Source: Paracoccus salsus (GTDB taxonomy: Bacteria > Pseudomonadota > Alphaproteobacteria > Rhodobacterales > Rhodobacteraceae). From it: 64,000 nt of DNA. This document shows positions 48,805 through 62,683 of the stretch, piece by piece. The stretch is taken from assembly GCF_021556615.1 (NCBI RefSeq), contig NZ_JAKGGD010000006.1:1-64000 (forward strand). The letters run 5' to 3'. The position numbers were made by a program, and so were the translations under genes. Under the pieces are notes generated by a model. It was not told the DNA's origin, did not search any database, and was given only the letters and a program-made list of their open reading frames with translations. Position 1 is the stretch's first letter; each line of letters starts with the position of its first letter.

Positions 48805-50379
48805 TTACGATTTCTGGAACATGGCCAGCATCCGGCGCGTCACCAGGAAACCACCAACGATGTTCACGCCCGCCATCAGCACCGCCAGCGCGGCAAGGAT
48901 CATCACCCAGCCCGAGCCAGAGCCGATCTGCATCAGCGCGCCCAGGATGATGATCGAGCTGATCGCGTTGGTGATTGCCATCAGCGGCGTGTGCAGCGAA
49001 TGGGCGACGTTCCAGATCACCCGGAAGCCCACGAAACAGGCCAGCACGAAGACGATGAAATGCGACATGAAGCTGGCCGGTGCGACCAGGCCCACCAGCA
49101 GCAGCACGATCGCCCCGCCCGCAAGCATCGTCACCTGCGACTTCGTCTCCGCCTTGAAGGCGGCGATTTCCTGGGCGCGACGTTCCTCGGGCGTCAGTTC
49201 CTTCTTCTTTTCCTTCGGCTTCTGCGCCGCGATCGCCGCGACCTTGGGCTTGGGCGGCGGGAAGGTGATGTCGTGATCATGCGTCACCGTCGCGCCGCGG
49301 ATCACGTCGTCATCCATGTTGTGATCGATGACGCCATCTTTCTTGGGCGTCAGATCGTTCAAGAAATGGCGGACGTTGTTGCCGTAAAGCTCGGACGCCT
49401 GCGCGCCCATCCGGCTGGCGAAGTCGGTATAGCCGATGATCGTCACGCCATTGTCCGAGACGATCTTCTCGTCGGCCATTGTCAATTCGCAGTTGCCACC
49501 CTTTTCGGCGGCAAGATCCACGATGACGCTGCCCTTCTTCATCGCCTCGACCATGTCCCTGGTCCACAACACCGGCGCGTCCCGTCCGGGGATCAGCGCA
49601 GTGGTGATGACGACGTCCATCTCGGGGGCCAGTTCACGGAACTTCTTCAGCTGCGCGTCGCGGAACTCGGGGCTCGAGGGCGCGGCGTAGCCGCCGGTGG
49701 CGGATCCGTCCTGGGTCTGTTCGGCGAAATCCAGATAGACGAACTCGGCGCCCATGGATTCGATCTGCTCGGCGACTTCGGGGCGGACATCGAAGGCATA
49801 GACCCGCGCGCCGAGGCTGGTCGCGGTTCCGATCGCCGCAAGCCCCGCCACGCCCGCGCCGACCACCAGGACCTTGGCGGGCGGAACCTTGCCCGCGGCC
49901 GTCACCTGGCCGGTGAAGAATCGCCCGAAATTGTTCGCGGCCTCGATCACCGAGCGATAACCGGCGATATTGGCCATCGAGGACAGCGCGTCCATCTTCT
50001 GCGCGCGGCTGATCCTGGGCACCATGTCCATCGCGATGGCGGTGATGCCCTGCTGCTTGGCTTTCTCGAGAAGCTCGGCGTTCTGCGCGGGATAGAAGAA
50101 CGAGATCAGCGTCTGCCCCTCGCGCATCTGCTCGATCTCGCCATCGGAGGGTTGGCGCACCTTTGCAACGACATCGACGGCGCCGATCAGGGCCGCGGCA
50201 CTGTCCTCGATGGTGACACCGGCCTTGCGGTAATCCTCGTCCGAAAACCCCGCGCGCGATCCCGCGCTGCTTTGAACATGAACCTCATGCCCCAGTTTCT
50301 GAAGATGTCTTGCCGAGGATGGCGTCACCGCCACCCGTGCTTCACCCTCGAAACTCTCTTTCAAAGCGCCAATCTTCAT
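48805..50379 (-). CDS. pntA: NAD(P) transhydrogenase alpha subunit PntA
   Basis: PntA carries the NAD-binding domain and the first membrane helices. From the ATG at 50379, [20 protein letters not shown] is the family start. The NAD fold [17 protein letters not shown] is at about 170-186; a charged Lys/Glu/Pro-rich linker (about 385-410) leads to a domain with four membrane helices. The 524-residue single chain is the fused form as in E. coli, rather than the split PntAA/PntAB common in some alphaproteobacteria. Confidence 0.97.
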   Translation of the reverse strand: MKIGALKESFEGEARVAVTPSSARHLQKLGHEVHVQSSAGSRAGFSDEDYRKAGVTIEDSAAALIGAVDVVAKVRQPSDGEIEQMREGQTLISFFYPAQNAELLEKAKQQGITAIAMDMVPRISRAQKMDALSSMANIAGYRSVIEAANNFGRFFTGQVTAAGKVPPAKVLVVGAGVAGLAAIGTATSLGARVYAFDVRPEVAEQIESMGAEFVYLDFAEQTQDGSATGGYAAPSSPEFRDAQLKKFRELAPEMDVVITTALIPGRDAPVLWTRDMVEAMKKGSVIVDLAAEKGGNCELTMADEKIVSDNGVTIIGYTDFASRMGAQASELYGNNVRHFLNDLTPKKDGVIDHNMDDDVIRGATVTHDHDITFPPPKPKVAAIAAQKPKEKKKELTPEERRAQEIAAFKAETKSQVTMLAGGAIVLLLVGLVAPASFMSHFIVFVLACFVGFRVIWNVAHSLHTPLMAITNAISSIIILGALMQIGSGSGWVMILAALAVLMAGVNIVGGFLVTRRMLAMFQKS

Positions 50380-50554
50380 GGCGTCCAAGCCCCCCATGTC
50401 CTGAGTTCGCACAACCGGCTCTGCATAGCACCCGGCCACAATCAATCACAAGGGCGCGATGTGCCAGCCTGTCGGCGCCATGCCGGAGATGCTGGAAAAC
50501 GCCGCGCCCCATCCGGCGGAAATCAGGGCACGGGCCCGGCTGCCGATCGTGACG

Positions 50555-50583
50555 AAAAGACCGCGCGAGCGTGTCGCGCGGTC
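50555..50583 (-). terminator. Terminator of the Ala-rich membrane protein gene
   Basis: On the minus strand GACCGCGCGA pairs with TCGCGCGGTC (10 pairs) around CACGC, followed by TTTTCG. Confidence 0.8.
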
Positions 50584-50613
50584 CTTTCGACTTCACGGAT
50601 TCGGCTTTCGGCC

Positions 50614-51279
50614 TCAGTTCGTGGTCTCTTCCGGCGCAACGACCGGGTCGGTGCCCTCGGCAGGCGCAGGGTCGGTCGTGACGGCTTCGTCCTCGACGCT
50701 GATCGCGTCATCCAGGGACTCCTGGGCATCCTCAAGCGCGCTTTCGGCCGCAGCCGCCGCATCGGATGCTGCCTCCGACATTGCCTCTGTCGCATTGTCC
50801 AGCGCCTCGCCTGCGGCGTCTGCCGCGCTTTCGGCGGCGTCAGACGCTTCCGAGGCCGCGTCTTCGGCAGCGGCCGCTGCATCCTGGGCGGCATCTTCGG
50901 TCGCCGCGGCGGCGCTTTCGGCAGCGGCTTCGGCATCGGCGGCAGCATTGTCGGCAGCGGCTTCGGCATCGGCAGCCGCGTCTTCCGCGGCCTGTTCGGC
51001 GTCGGTGGCAGGCTCTTCCACGACGACGGCATCGTCGTCAGCCGCCGGTGCTTCTTCGGTGGTCGTGACCGTGGTGGTGTCGCCTTCGACCGCGACGGTG
51101 TCGTCGGTCATGAAGCGCTGCAACACGAAATAGGCCAAGGCCAGCGCCAGCAGGACACCGATGATCAGCGGAAGCGGCGACGAGCGACGCTCAACCGGCT
51201 CTACATAGGTTTCCTTGGGTGCGGCCGGGTCGCCGTCGGTCGGGGTGGTGCGTTTGGGATCGTTCGGATCATAGGTCAT
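50614..51279 (-). CDS. Single-pass membrane protein with long Ala/Glu/Asp-rich extracytoplasmic region
   Basis: The 221-residue protein has a polar N-terminal part (1-34), one membrane helix (about 36-55), an acidic Thr/Glu linker, and about 100 residues of imperfect Ala-Ala-Asp/Glu repeats (AADAEAAADNAAADAEAAAE and similar, about 92-190) before an acidic Pro-rich tail. The repeats suggest an extended helix or disordered brush in the periplasm. No enzymatic motif is seen. Such low-complexity proteins are common and often poorly conserved; function unknown. Confidence 0.7.
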   Translation of the reverse strand: MTYDPNDPKRTTPTDGDPAAPKETYVEPVERRSSPLPLIIGVLLALALAYFVLQRFMTDDTVAVEGDTTTVTTTEEAPAADDDAVVVEEPATDAEQAAEDAAADAEAAADNAAADAEAAAESAAAATEDAAQDAAAAAEDAASEASDAAESAADAAGEALDNATEAMSEAASDAAAAAESALEDAQESLDDAISVEDEAVTTDPAPAEGTDPVVAPEETTN

Positions 51280-51465
51280 CGCTGGCCTCCATAAGGACTT
51301 CTAGAACACCGGGTTAGCAACGCACCCCTGTCGTCCAGCCGGCCGCCGCTGTCAATCTCATAGCCGAAAAACGCCCGTCTTGCGACCCGGCTTCCAGCCG
51401 ATTAACACGGTCAGCAGTATCGGGTTCCGCCCGTCGCACAGGTTTTTTCTCAACCGGAGGGCATC

Positions 51466-54051
51466 ATGGCGCCGACACAAGACCCGATCGCGCAGCATCT
51501 TGCCGACTATCGACCCTACCCCTTCATCCTTCACCAGACTCGCCTGGATTTCACCCTCAAGCCGGCGGCGACCCGCGTGCGTGCCGCCCTGACGCTGCAG
51601 CCGCGCGCCGGGGTCGAGGATCTGGTTCTGGACGGCGGCGGGCGGGTCACGCTGATCGCGTTGCGCATCGACGGGGCCGCGCCCGATCCGACGCAGGTCG
51701 AACGCGACGACGAAACCCTGACCATCGCCGCCGCCGCCCTGCCCCGGGGCGTCTTCGTGGTGGAAACAGAGGTCGAGATCGATCCCTCGGCCAACACCGA
51801 ATTCGAGGGTCTGTATCTCTCGGGCGGCATGTTCTGCACGCAATGCGAGGCCGAAGGCTTTCGCCACATCACCTTCTATCCGGATCGCCCTGACGTGATG
51901 GCACCCTTTGACGTCACGATCCGTTCCGAGAAACCGGTTCTGCTGTCGAACGGCAACCCTGCCGGTCAGGGACCGGGCGTTGCGGCATGGCATGACCCAT
52001 GGCCCAAGCCCGCCTATCTGTTCGCACTGGTCGCGGGCGATCTCGTCTCGGTCAGCGACAGCTTCACGACCCGTTCGGGACGCCAGGCAGAGCTGAACAT
52101 CTGGGTTCGCCCCGGCGATCAGGACCGGGCCGGCTATGCGATGGAGGCCCTGATCCGGTCGATGACGTGGGACGAGGATGTCTATGGCCGCGAATACGAC
52201 CTGGATGTCTTCAACATCGTCGCGGTGGATGATTTCAACATGGGCGCGATGGAGAACAAGGGGCTGAACATCTTCAACTCCAAGCTTGTCCTGGCCAGCC
52301 CGGAAACCGCGACGGACGCCGATTACGAACGCATCGAATCGGTCATCGCCCATGAATATTTCCACAACTGGACCGGCAACCGCATCACCTGCCGCGACTG
52401 GTTCCAGCTGTGCCTGAAAGAGGGGCTGACGGTCTTTCGCGACCAGCAGTTCACCGCCGACATGCGCAGCGCCCCGGTCAAGCGGATCAGCGATGTGCGT
52501 GCCCTGCGCGCCCGCCAGTTCCGCGAGGACCAGGGGCCGCTCGCCCATCCGGTCCGCCCCGAGCGCTATGAGGAAATCAACAATTTCTACACCGCAACCG
52601 TCTACGAGAAGGGCGCCGAGGTGATCGGCATGCTGAAGCGGCTGGTGGGCGATGAGGGCTATGCGCGGGCGCTGGAGCTGTATTTCGACCGGCATGACGG
52701 CGATGCGGCCACGATCGAGGACTGGCTGAAGGTGTTCGAGGACGCGACCGGCCGCGATCTGGCGCAGTTCAAGCGCTGGTACACCGACGCAGGCACCCCG
52801 CACCTGACCATGGAAGAGGACTGGGACGACAGCGTCCGGGGCGGGCGGTTGACGCTGCGCCTGACCCAGCACACCCCGCCCACGCCGGGGCAGGACGACA
52901 AGCCGCCGCGCGTGATCCCCGTCGCGGTCGGGCTGATCGGCCCGAATGGCGACGAGGTCGCCGCGACCCGCATCCTCGAACTGACCCAGGCCGCGCAGAG
53001 TTTCGACTTTGACGGGTTGGGCGCGCGACCGGTCGTTTCGACGCTGCGCGGTTTCTCGGCCCCGGTTGTGCTGGAACGGCCGATCGATGATCGCACCCGC
53101 GCCTTCCTGCTTGCCCATGACACCGATCCTTTCGCGCGGTGGGAGGCTGGCCGCGATCTGGCCTTGTCGGCGCTGGTCGCCTTGGCGCAGGGCCGGCAGG
53201 CGGGGGATGAATTCATCGACGCCATCGGCCGGCTGGCCGGCGATGACGATGCCGACCCGGCATTTCGCGCCCTGTGTCTGGCCCTGCCCGGCGACGAGGA
53301 CATCGCGACCCGGCTTGCCGCGCTGGACGTGACGCCGGATCCCGATGCCATCCACGCGGCGCGCGACGGGCTGGCACGCCGCCTGGCCGAGGCGCATGCC
53401 GAACGGCTGTCGGAACTTTACGAGACGATGGCCGTCCCCGGCCCCTACTCGCCCGAGGCTGCGGCCGCCGCGCGCCGGTCGCTGCGCATCGCGGCGCTGG
53501 GTCTGCTGAACCGGATCGACCGGGGCGACCGGGCCGAGGTGCTGTTTGGCACCGCCGGCAACATGACCGAAAGGATGGCGGCGCTGATCTGCCTGATCCG
53601 GCGCGGCCGCGGCCAGGCGGCGCTGGATGCGCTGCACGACCAGTTCGGCGACAACCGGCTGGTCATGGACAAGTGGTTCTCGGTCCAGGTGATGTCCGCG
53701 CCGCCGGCCGAGGCCCCCGCCATCGCGGGGCGTCTGGCGGGCCGCAGGGATTTCGACTGGAAGAATCCCAACCGCTTTCGCGCGCTTCTGGGCGGGCTGG
53801 CCGCGAACCACGCCGGCTTCCACGCCGCCGATGGTTCGGGCTACGACTTCACCGCCGACTGGCTGATGCGGATGGACAAGGTCAATCCGCAGATCGCCGC
53901 CCGGATGTCCACCGCCTTCGAGACCTGGCCCCGCTATGACGCCGCGCGTCGCGAACGCGCCCGTGCCGCGCTGGACCGGATCGCCGCGATGCCGGGAATC
54001 AGCCGCAACACCCGCGAGATGGTGTCGCGGATGATCGCGGCGGGCGCGTGA
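51466..54051 (+). CDS. pepN: Aminopeptidase N PepN
   Basis: PepN is an M1 zinc aminopeptidase that trims N-terminal residues in the cytoplasm. The 861-residue protein has the GAMENKGLNIF substrate-binding motif and the zinc site HEYFHNW (His296, Glu297, His300) with the third ligand Glu319 in CLKEGLTVFRDQ. The C-terminal helical domain is complete. The ATG has CCGGAGG upstream. A small gap precedes a PlsC-like gene in the same direction. Confidence 0.96.
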   Translation: MAPTQDPIAQHLADYRPYPFILHQTRLDFTLKPAATRVRAALTLQPRAGVEDLVLDGGGRVTLIALRIDGAAPDPTQVERDDETLTIAAAALPRGVFVVETEVEIDPSANTEFEGLYLSGGMFCTQCEAEGFRHITFYPDRPDVMAPFDVTIRSEKPVLLSNGNPAGQGPGVAAWHDPWPKPAYLFALVAGDLVSVSDSFTTRSGRQAELNIWVRPGDQDRAGYAMEALIRSMTWDEDVYGREYDLDVFNIVAVDDFNMGAMENKGLNIFNSKLVLASPETATDADYERIESVIAHEYFHNWTGNRITCRDWFQLCLKEGLTVFRDQQFTADMRSAPVKRISDVRALRARQFREDQGPLAHPVRPERYEEINNFYTATVYEKGAEVIGMLKRLVGDEGYARALELYFDRHDGDAATIEDWLKVFEDATGRDLAQFKRWYTDAGTPHLTMEEDWDDSVRGGRLTLRLTQHTPPTPGQDDKPPRVIPVAVGLIGPNGDEVAATRILELTQAAQSFDFDGLGARPVVSTLRGFSAPVVLERPIDDRTRAFLLAHDTDPFARWEAGRDLALSALVALAQGRQAGDEFIDAIGRLAGDDDADPAFRALCLALPGDEDIATRLAALDVTPDPDAIHAARDGLARRLAEAHAERLSELYETMAVPGPYSPEAAAAARRSLRIAALGLLNRIDRGDRAEVLFGTAGNMTERMAALICLIRRGRGQAALDALHDQFGDNRLVMDKWFSVQVMSAPPAEAPAIAGRLAGRRDFDWKNPNRFRALLGGLAANHAGFHAADGSGYDFTADWLMRMDKVNPQIAARMSTAFETWPRYDAARRERARAALDRIAAMPGISRNTREMVSRMIAAGA

Positions 54052-54093
54052 GGCCGCTTGCGGGGGCAGGCGCGCCGGGGCAGGATGGCCCCG

Positions 54094-55005
54094 ATGAACG
54101 AAAAGACCGTCGCCGCCCGGGCCGAGATGCAGGCCCGTCTGGACCCGCTGATCGCCGAGCGGGCGGCCTGGCTTTTTTCCGGCCGGCTCCATCACCGCAT
54201 CGCCCGCCGGCTGATGATGGGGCTGCTGCGCTATCCCCGGACCATCGAACTTGGTGCAGAGTTCCGCGACCTGCCGACCGCGGAAATCATGCGGCGGATG
54301 GGGCAGCTGATCGTGCGCGATGTCCGTGTCGAGGGCCTGGAACATCTGCCTGCGACCGGGCCGGCGCTGATCGTGTCGAACCACCCCACGGGCATCGCCG
54401 ACGGGATCGTGATGCATGCGCTGCTGGCGCCGCTGCGCAACGACCTGTTCATCTTCGCCAACCAGGACATGATCCGGGTGCTGCCGCAGACCACGAATCT
54501 GATCGCGCCGGTGGAATGGCGGCTGGAAAAGCGCACCCATGCCAAGACCAGGGCGACCATGGATTACACCCGGGCGGCGCTGTCTGCCGGTCGGATCGGG
54601 CTGATCTTTCCATCGGGCCGGCTGGCCAGGCGGCAAGGCCTGACGTTGCAGGAACGCCCCTGGATGGCCAGTGCGGCGACCATCGCGCGCAAGTTCGATG
54701 TGCCCGTCATTCCGCTGCGCATCCGCGCGCGCAACTCGGCGCTGTTCTATCTTCTGGATGCGATCCACCCGACGCTGCGCGACGTGACGCTGTTCAACGA
54801 GGTCCTGAACAAGGCCAGTCAGCCTTATCGCATCACGATCGGCCGCCCGATCGCGTCCTCCTCCCTGCCCCGGGCCAGCGATGAGGCGATCAACCTGCTG
54901 CGCGATACGGTGCTTGCGCTGCCTGCGCCGGGTCCGGCCGCCACGCAGCTCGGGCGCCCGGGCGCAGAGGGGCCAGCGCTGTCGGGCCCGAACAGGGCAG
55001 CCTGA
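54094..55005 (+). CDS. PlsC-like glycerophospholipid acyltransferase
   Basis: The 303-residue protein resembles 1-acylglycerol-phosphate acyltransferases. The acyltransferase core has ALIVSNHPTGIADGIVMH, where the catalytic His and Asp are separated by five residues (H-x5-D) instead of the usual four, and a second block LIFPSGRLARR. Acyl-group and acceptor specificity are unknown. Start at 54094, with 54085 also possible in frame. It is downstream of pepN. Confidence 0.78.
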   Translation: MNEKTVAARAEMQARLDPLIAERAAWLFSGRLHHRIARRLMMGLLRYPRTIELGAEFRDLPTAEIMRRMGQLIVRDVRVEGLEHLPATGPALIVSNHPTGIADGIVMHALLAPLRNDLFIFANQDMIRVLPQTTNLIAPVEWRLEKRTHAKTRATMDYTRAALSAGRIGLIFPSGRLARRQGLTLQERPWMASAATIARKFDVPVIPLRIRARNSALFYLLDAIHPTLRDVTLFNEVLNKASQPYRITIGRPIASSSLPRASDEAINLLRDTVLALPAPGPAATQLGRPGAEGPALSGPNRAA

Positions 55006-55008
55006 CGC

Positions 55009-55298
55009 CTACTGACCCGATCCTGGCGCCGGGCGGTCGAGATGCCCGAGCGACCGCTGGGGGTCGATCCGGTCGCGGATGCTTTGCTTCAGCGCCCGGA
55101 TCTCGGGAAAGCCGCCATCACGCTTGCGCTCCCATATCTCGTCGCCCTCCAGCGTGATCCGGAACACGCCGCCGGACTCGTCGGGCACGAGCGTGACCCG
55201 CAAGGCGGCGCCAAAGGTCGACAGGCATTCCTGGGCATACCAGCCGGCGCGAAGCAGCCAGTTGCAGCCGGTGCAGTAGGTGATCTCGAGATGGGCAG

Positions 55299-55302
<4 letters not shown>
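55009..55302 (-). CDS. SelT/SelW/SelH-family redox protein (Cys form)
   Basis: The 97-residue thioredoxin-like Rdx protein has the active site CTGC (Cys10 and Cys13) in the place of the CxxU of eukaryotic selenoproteins, followed by [16 protein letters not shown] and the [23 protein letters not shown] core. Its substrate is unknown. The ATG overlaps the proB stop by four bases, so it is the last gene of an obgE-proB-Rdx operon. Confidence 0.9.
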
Positions 55303-57604
<2,302 letters not shown>

Positions 57605-57629
57605 CTAGATGTTGAAGCAGGAGGCCGCG

Positions 57630-59030
57630 ATGATCCATTTCGACAACAGCTATGCCCGCTTGCCAGACGGTTTTTTCGCCCGGGTCGGTCCGACGCCCGT
57701 CACCGCGCCAAGCCTGTTGGCGCTGAACGAGGCGCTGGCCTCCCGTCTTGGCCTTGAGGCGGACTGGCTGCGAAGCCCCGAGGGCATCGCGATGCTGGCC
57801 GGCAACGCCGTCCCCGACGGCGCCGAACCGATCGCCCAGGCCTATGCCGGCCACCAGTTCGGCGGCTTCGTTCCCCAGCTTGGCGACGGACGCGCGGTGC
57901 TGTTGGGCGAGGTGGTGGCCCCGGACGGGGCACGCTTCGACATCCAGCTGAAAGGCAGCGGCAAGACGCCGTTTTCGCGCCGCGGCGACGGGCGCGCGTG
58001 GCTGGGGCCGGTGCTGCGGGAATATGTCGTCAGTGAATTCATGCATGCGATGGGGGTGCCGACCACACGCGCGCTGGCCGCCGTGGCCACCGGCGAGACG
58101 GTCTGGCGCGAGGACGGCTTGCCGGGCGCGGTGCTGACGCGCGTCGCCGCCAGCCATATCCGGGTCGGCACATTCCAGTTTTTCGCCGTCCGCGGCAACG
58201 AGGCCGCGCTGGCCGCGCTGACCGATCACGTCATCGCACGGCATTATCCGCAGGCGAACGGACCGCTGTCGCTGCTGGATCATGTCGTCGTCCGGCAGGC
58301 CGAGACGATCGCCCACTGGATGGCGCTTGGCTTCATTCACGGGGTGATGAACACCGACAACATGGCCGTTTCAGGCGAGACCATCGATTACGGACCCTGC
58401 GCCTTCATGGACAGCTATCATCCCGATACGGTGTTCTCGTCGATCGACCGCGCCGGGCGCTATGCCTGGGCGCAACAGCCGCAGGTCGCGGTCTGGAACC
58501 TCGCGCAGCTGGCGACATGTCTGATCCCGCTGATGGGCGACCGCGACGCCGCCATCGATGCCGCGACCAGGTCGGTCCATGCCTTTGCACCCGTTTACCA
58601 GGCGGCATGGCTGCGGCGTTTCGGTGAAAAGCTGGGCCTGACCGGGGCCGCGCCCGTCCAGGATCTTGCGGAACGGTTGCTGATCGCCATGGCCCGTCAG
58701 CGCGCCGATTTCACGCGGGTCTTCGCGGGGCTTGCGGGCGGTTCGGCGCGCGCCGAGTTTGCGGACCCGGCCGAATTCGACGTCTGGGCCGCGGACTGGC
58801 AGGCGCACCGTCCCGATCCCGCGCTGATGAGGCACGCGAACCCGCTGCGGATTCCGCGCAACCACCGCATCGAGGAAGCCATCGCCGCGGGGGTATCGGG
58901 CGACCTCACACCGTTCCGGCATCTGTTCGCGGCCGTGACCCATCCGCGCGAGGCCCGTGCCGAATGGGATGATCTGGCCCTTGCGCCGGAACCGGGACAG
59001 GTGGTGCAGCAGACATTCTGCGGCACCTGA
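57630..59030 (+). CDS. selO: Protein adenylyltransferase SelO (YdiU)
   Basis: SelO is a pseudokinase that AMPylates proteins. The 466-residue protein has family motifs: [41 protein letters not shown] (Lys as the ATP-binding lysine), [21 protein letters not shown] and the [22 protein letters not shown] metal loop. It ends FCGT, with Cys where some eukaryotic forms have selenocysteine. The ATG at 57630 has GCAGGAGG upstream; an upstream ATG at 57609 is weaker. Confidence 0.96.
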   Translation: MIHFDNSYARLPDGFFARVGPTPVTAPSLLALNEALASRLGLEADWLRSPEGIAMLAGNAVPDGAEPIAQAYAGHQFGGFVPQLGDGRAVLLGEVVAPDGARFDIQLKGSGKTPFSRRGDGRAWLGPVLREYVVSEFMHAMGVPTTRALAAVATGETVWREDGLPGAVLTRVAASHIRVGTFQFFAVRGNEAALAALTDHVIARHYPQANGPLSLLDHVVVRQAETIAHWMALGFIHGVMNTDNMAVSGETIDYGPCAFMDSYHPDTVFSSIDRAGRYAWAQQPQVAVWNLAQLATCLIPLMGDRDAAIDAATRSVHAFAPVYQAAWLRRFGEKLGLTGAAPVQDLAERLLIAMARQRADFTRVFAGLAGGSARAEFADPAEFDVWAADWQAHRPDPALMRHANPLRIPRNHRIEEAIAAGVSGDLTPFRHLFAAVTHPREARAEWDDLALAPEPGQVVQQTFCGT

Positions 59031-59121
59031 TTGCCGCGCACCGCGCACCCCCTCTTGCGGTGCCCGGCGCCCACAGTATCCTGAGCGTGCGGATTCCCGG
59101 GACAGGGTGCAAGGCGGGTCT

Positions 59122-59805
59122 GTGTTGATACTGGCAAGTTACAACCTTCACAAATGCCGGGGATTGACTGGCCCGCACGCCCCGGAACGCAACCTGGCGG
59201 TGATCGCGGCCTTGAAGCCCGACATCATCGCCCTGCAAGAGGTCGATTTCAGGTTCGGCGCCCGTCCCGAGGCCTTGCCGCGCACGCTGATCCGCGACAT
59301 GACGGGGCTTGTGCCCGCCGACATCACCGGCCGCACGGGCGAGAACTCGCTGGGTTGGCACGGTCAGACCATCCTGATGCGGCCGGATCTGGCGGACAGC
59401 GCCGTGGTGCGGCGGCTGCCCCTTCCGGGGATCGAGCCGCGCGGCGCGGTGGCCGTTCGGCTGCCGGGGCTGACGGTTGTCGGGTTGCATCTGGGTCTGG
59501 CGCGGTCCTCGCGCCGCGCGCAGCTGGCCCGGGTCGCCGCGCAGGCCGCACGCATCGCCGGGGACAATATCGTGTTGATGGGCGATTTCAACGAATGGCG
59601 CGACGATCGCGGCCTGGAATCGCTGGCCGGATTCCGGGTGATCGCGCCCGGCCCGTCCTATCCCGCCCCGCTGCCCCGGCTGCGCCTGGACCGGATCGCC
59701 CTTTCGCAGCATCTGGATGTGCTTCGACACGGCGTCTTCAGCGGGGCGGGCGCGCGCGACGCCTCGGATCATCTGCCGATCTGGGCCGAGATCCGGCAGC
59801 CCTGA
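59122..59805 (+). CDS. Endonuclease/exonuclease/phosphatase (EEP) family protein
   Basis: The 227-residue protein has the EEP fold: ASYNLHKCRG at the N-terminus, DIIALQEVDFRFG (catalytic Glu), GLHLGLARSSRRAQLA, VLMGDFNEWRDD (Asp and Asn), and the C-terminal SDHLPIWAEI with the catalytic Asp-His. Substrate could be nucleic acid or phosphoester lipids; not decided. The start is GTG at 59122 with AAGGCGGG upstream; TTG at 59125 is equivalent. Confidence 0.85.
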   Translation: MLILASYNLHKCRGLTGPHAPERNLAVIAALKPDIIALQEVDFRFGARPEALPRTLIRDMTGLVPADITGRTGENSLGWHGQTILMRPDLADSAVVRRLPLPGIEPRGAVAVRLPGLTVVGLHLGLARSSRRAQLARVAAQAARIAGDNIVLMGDFNEWRDDRGLESLAGFRVIAPGPSYPAPLPRLRLDRIALSQHLDVLRHGVFSGAGARDASDHLPIWAEIRQP

Positions 59806-62523
<2,718 letters not shown>

Positions 62524-62555
62524 CGCCTTTCGGCGCCCATGTCGCAATGCAGGCA

Positions 62556-62585
62556 GCCGCCGCGATCCTGTCGCGGCGGCTTTTT
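62556..62585 (+). terminator. Terminator of the TRAP binding-protein gene
   Basis: GCCGCCGCGA (62556-62565) pairs perfectly with TCGCGGCGGC (62571-62580) around TCCTG, followed by TTTTT. Confidence 0.88.
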
Positions 62586-62683
62586 CGATCGCTCCTGCGG
62601 CGCTGACCGGGCATCCATGCCCTCACGCCGTGGCGGGATGAAGAAACCGGTCGGAAGTCCGGCCTGGTTCGCTCTGTTGCGGT

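Noticed and set aside
48739..51294. Long Gly-rich plus-strand frame opposite pntA and the Ala-rich gene
   Set aside because: The Gly-rich pattern is the antisense of Ala codons; not a real gene.
51358..54768. 1136-codon open frame on the minus strand opposite pepN
   Set aside because: It is the antisense of a clear PepN coding sequence; long antisense frames are common in high-GC DNA, and it shows no family pattern.
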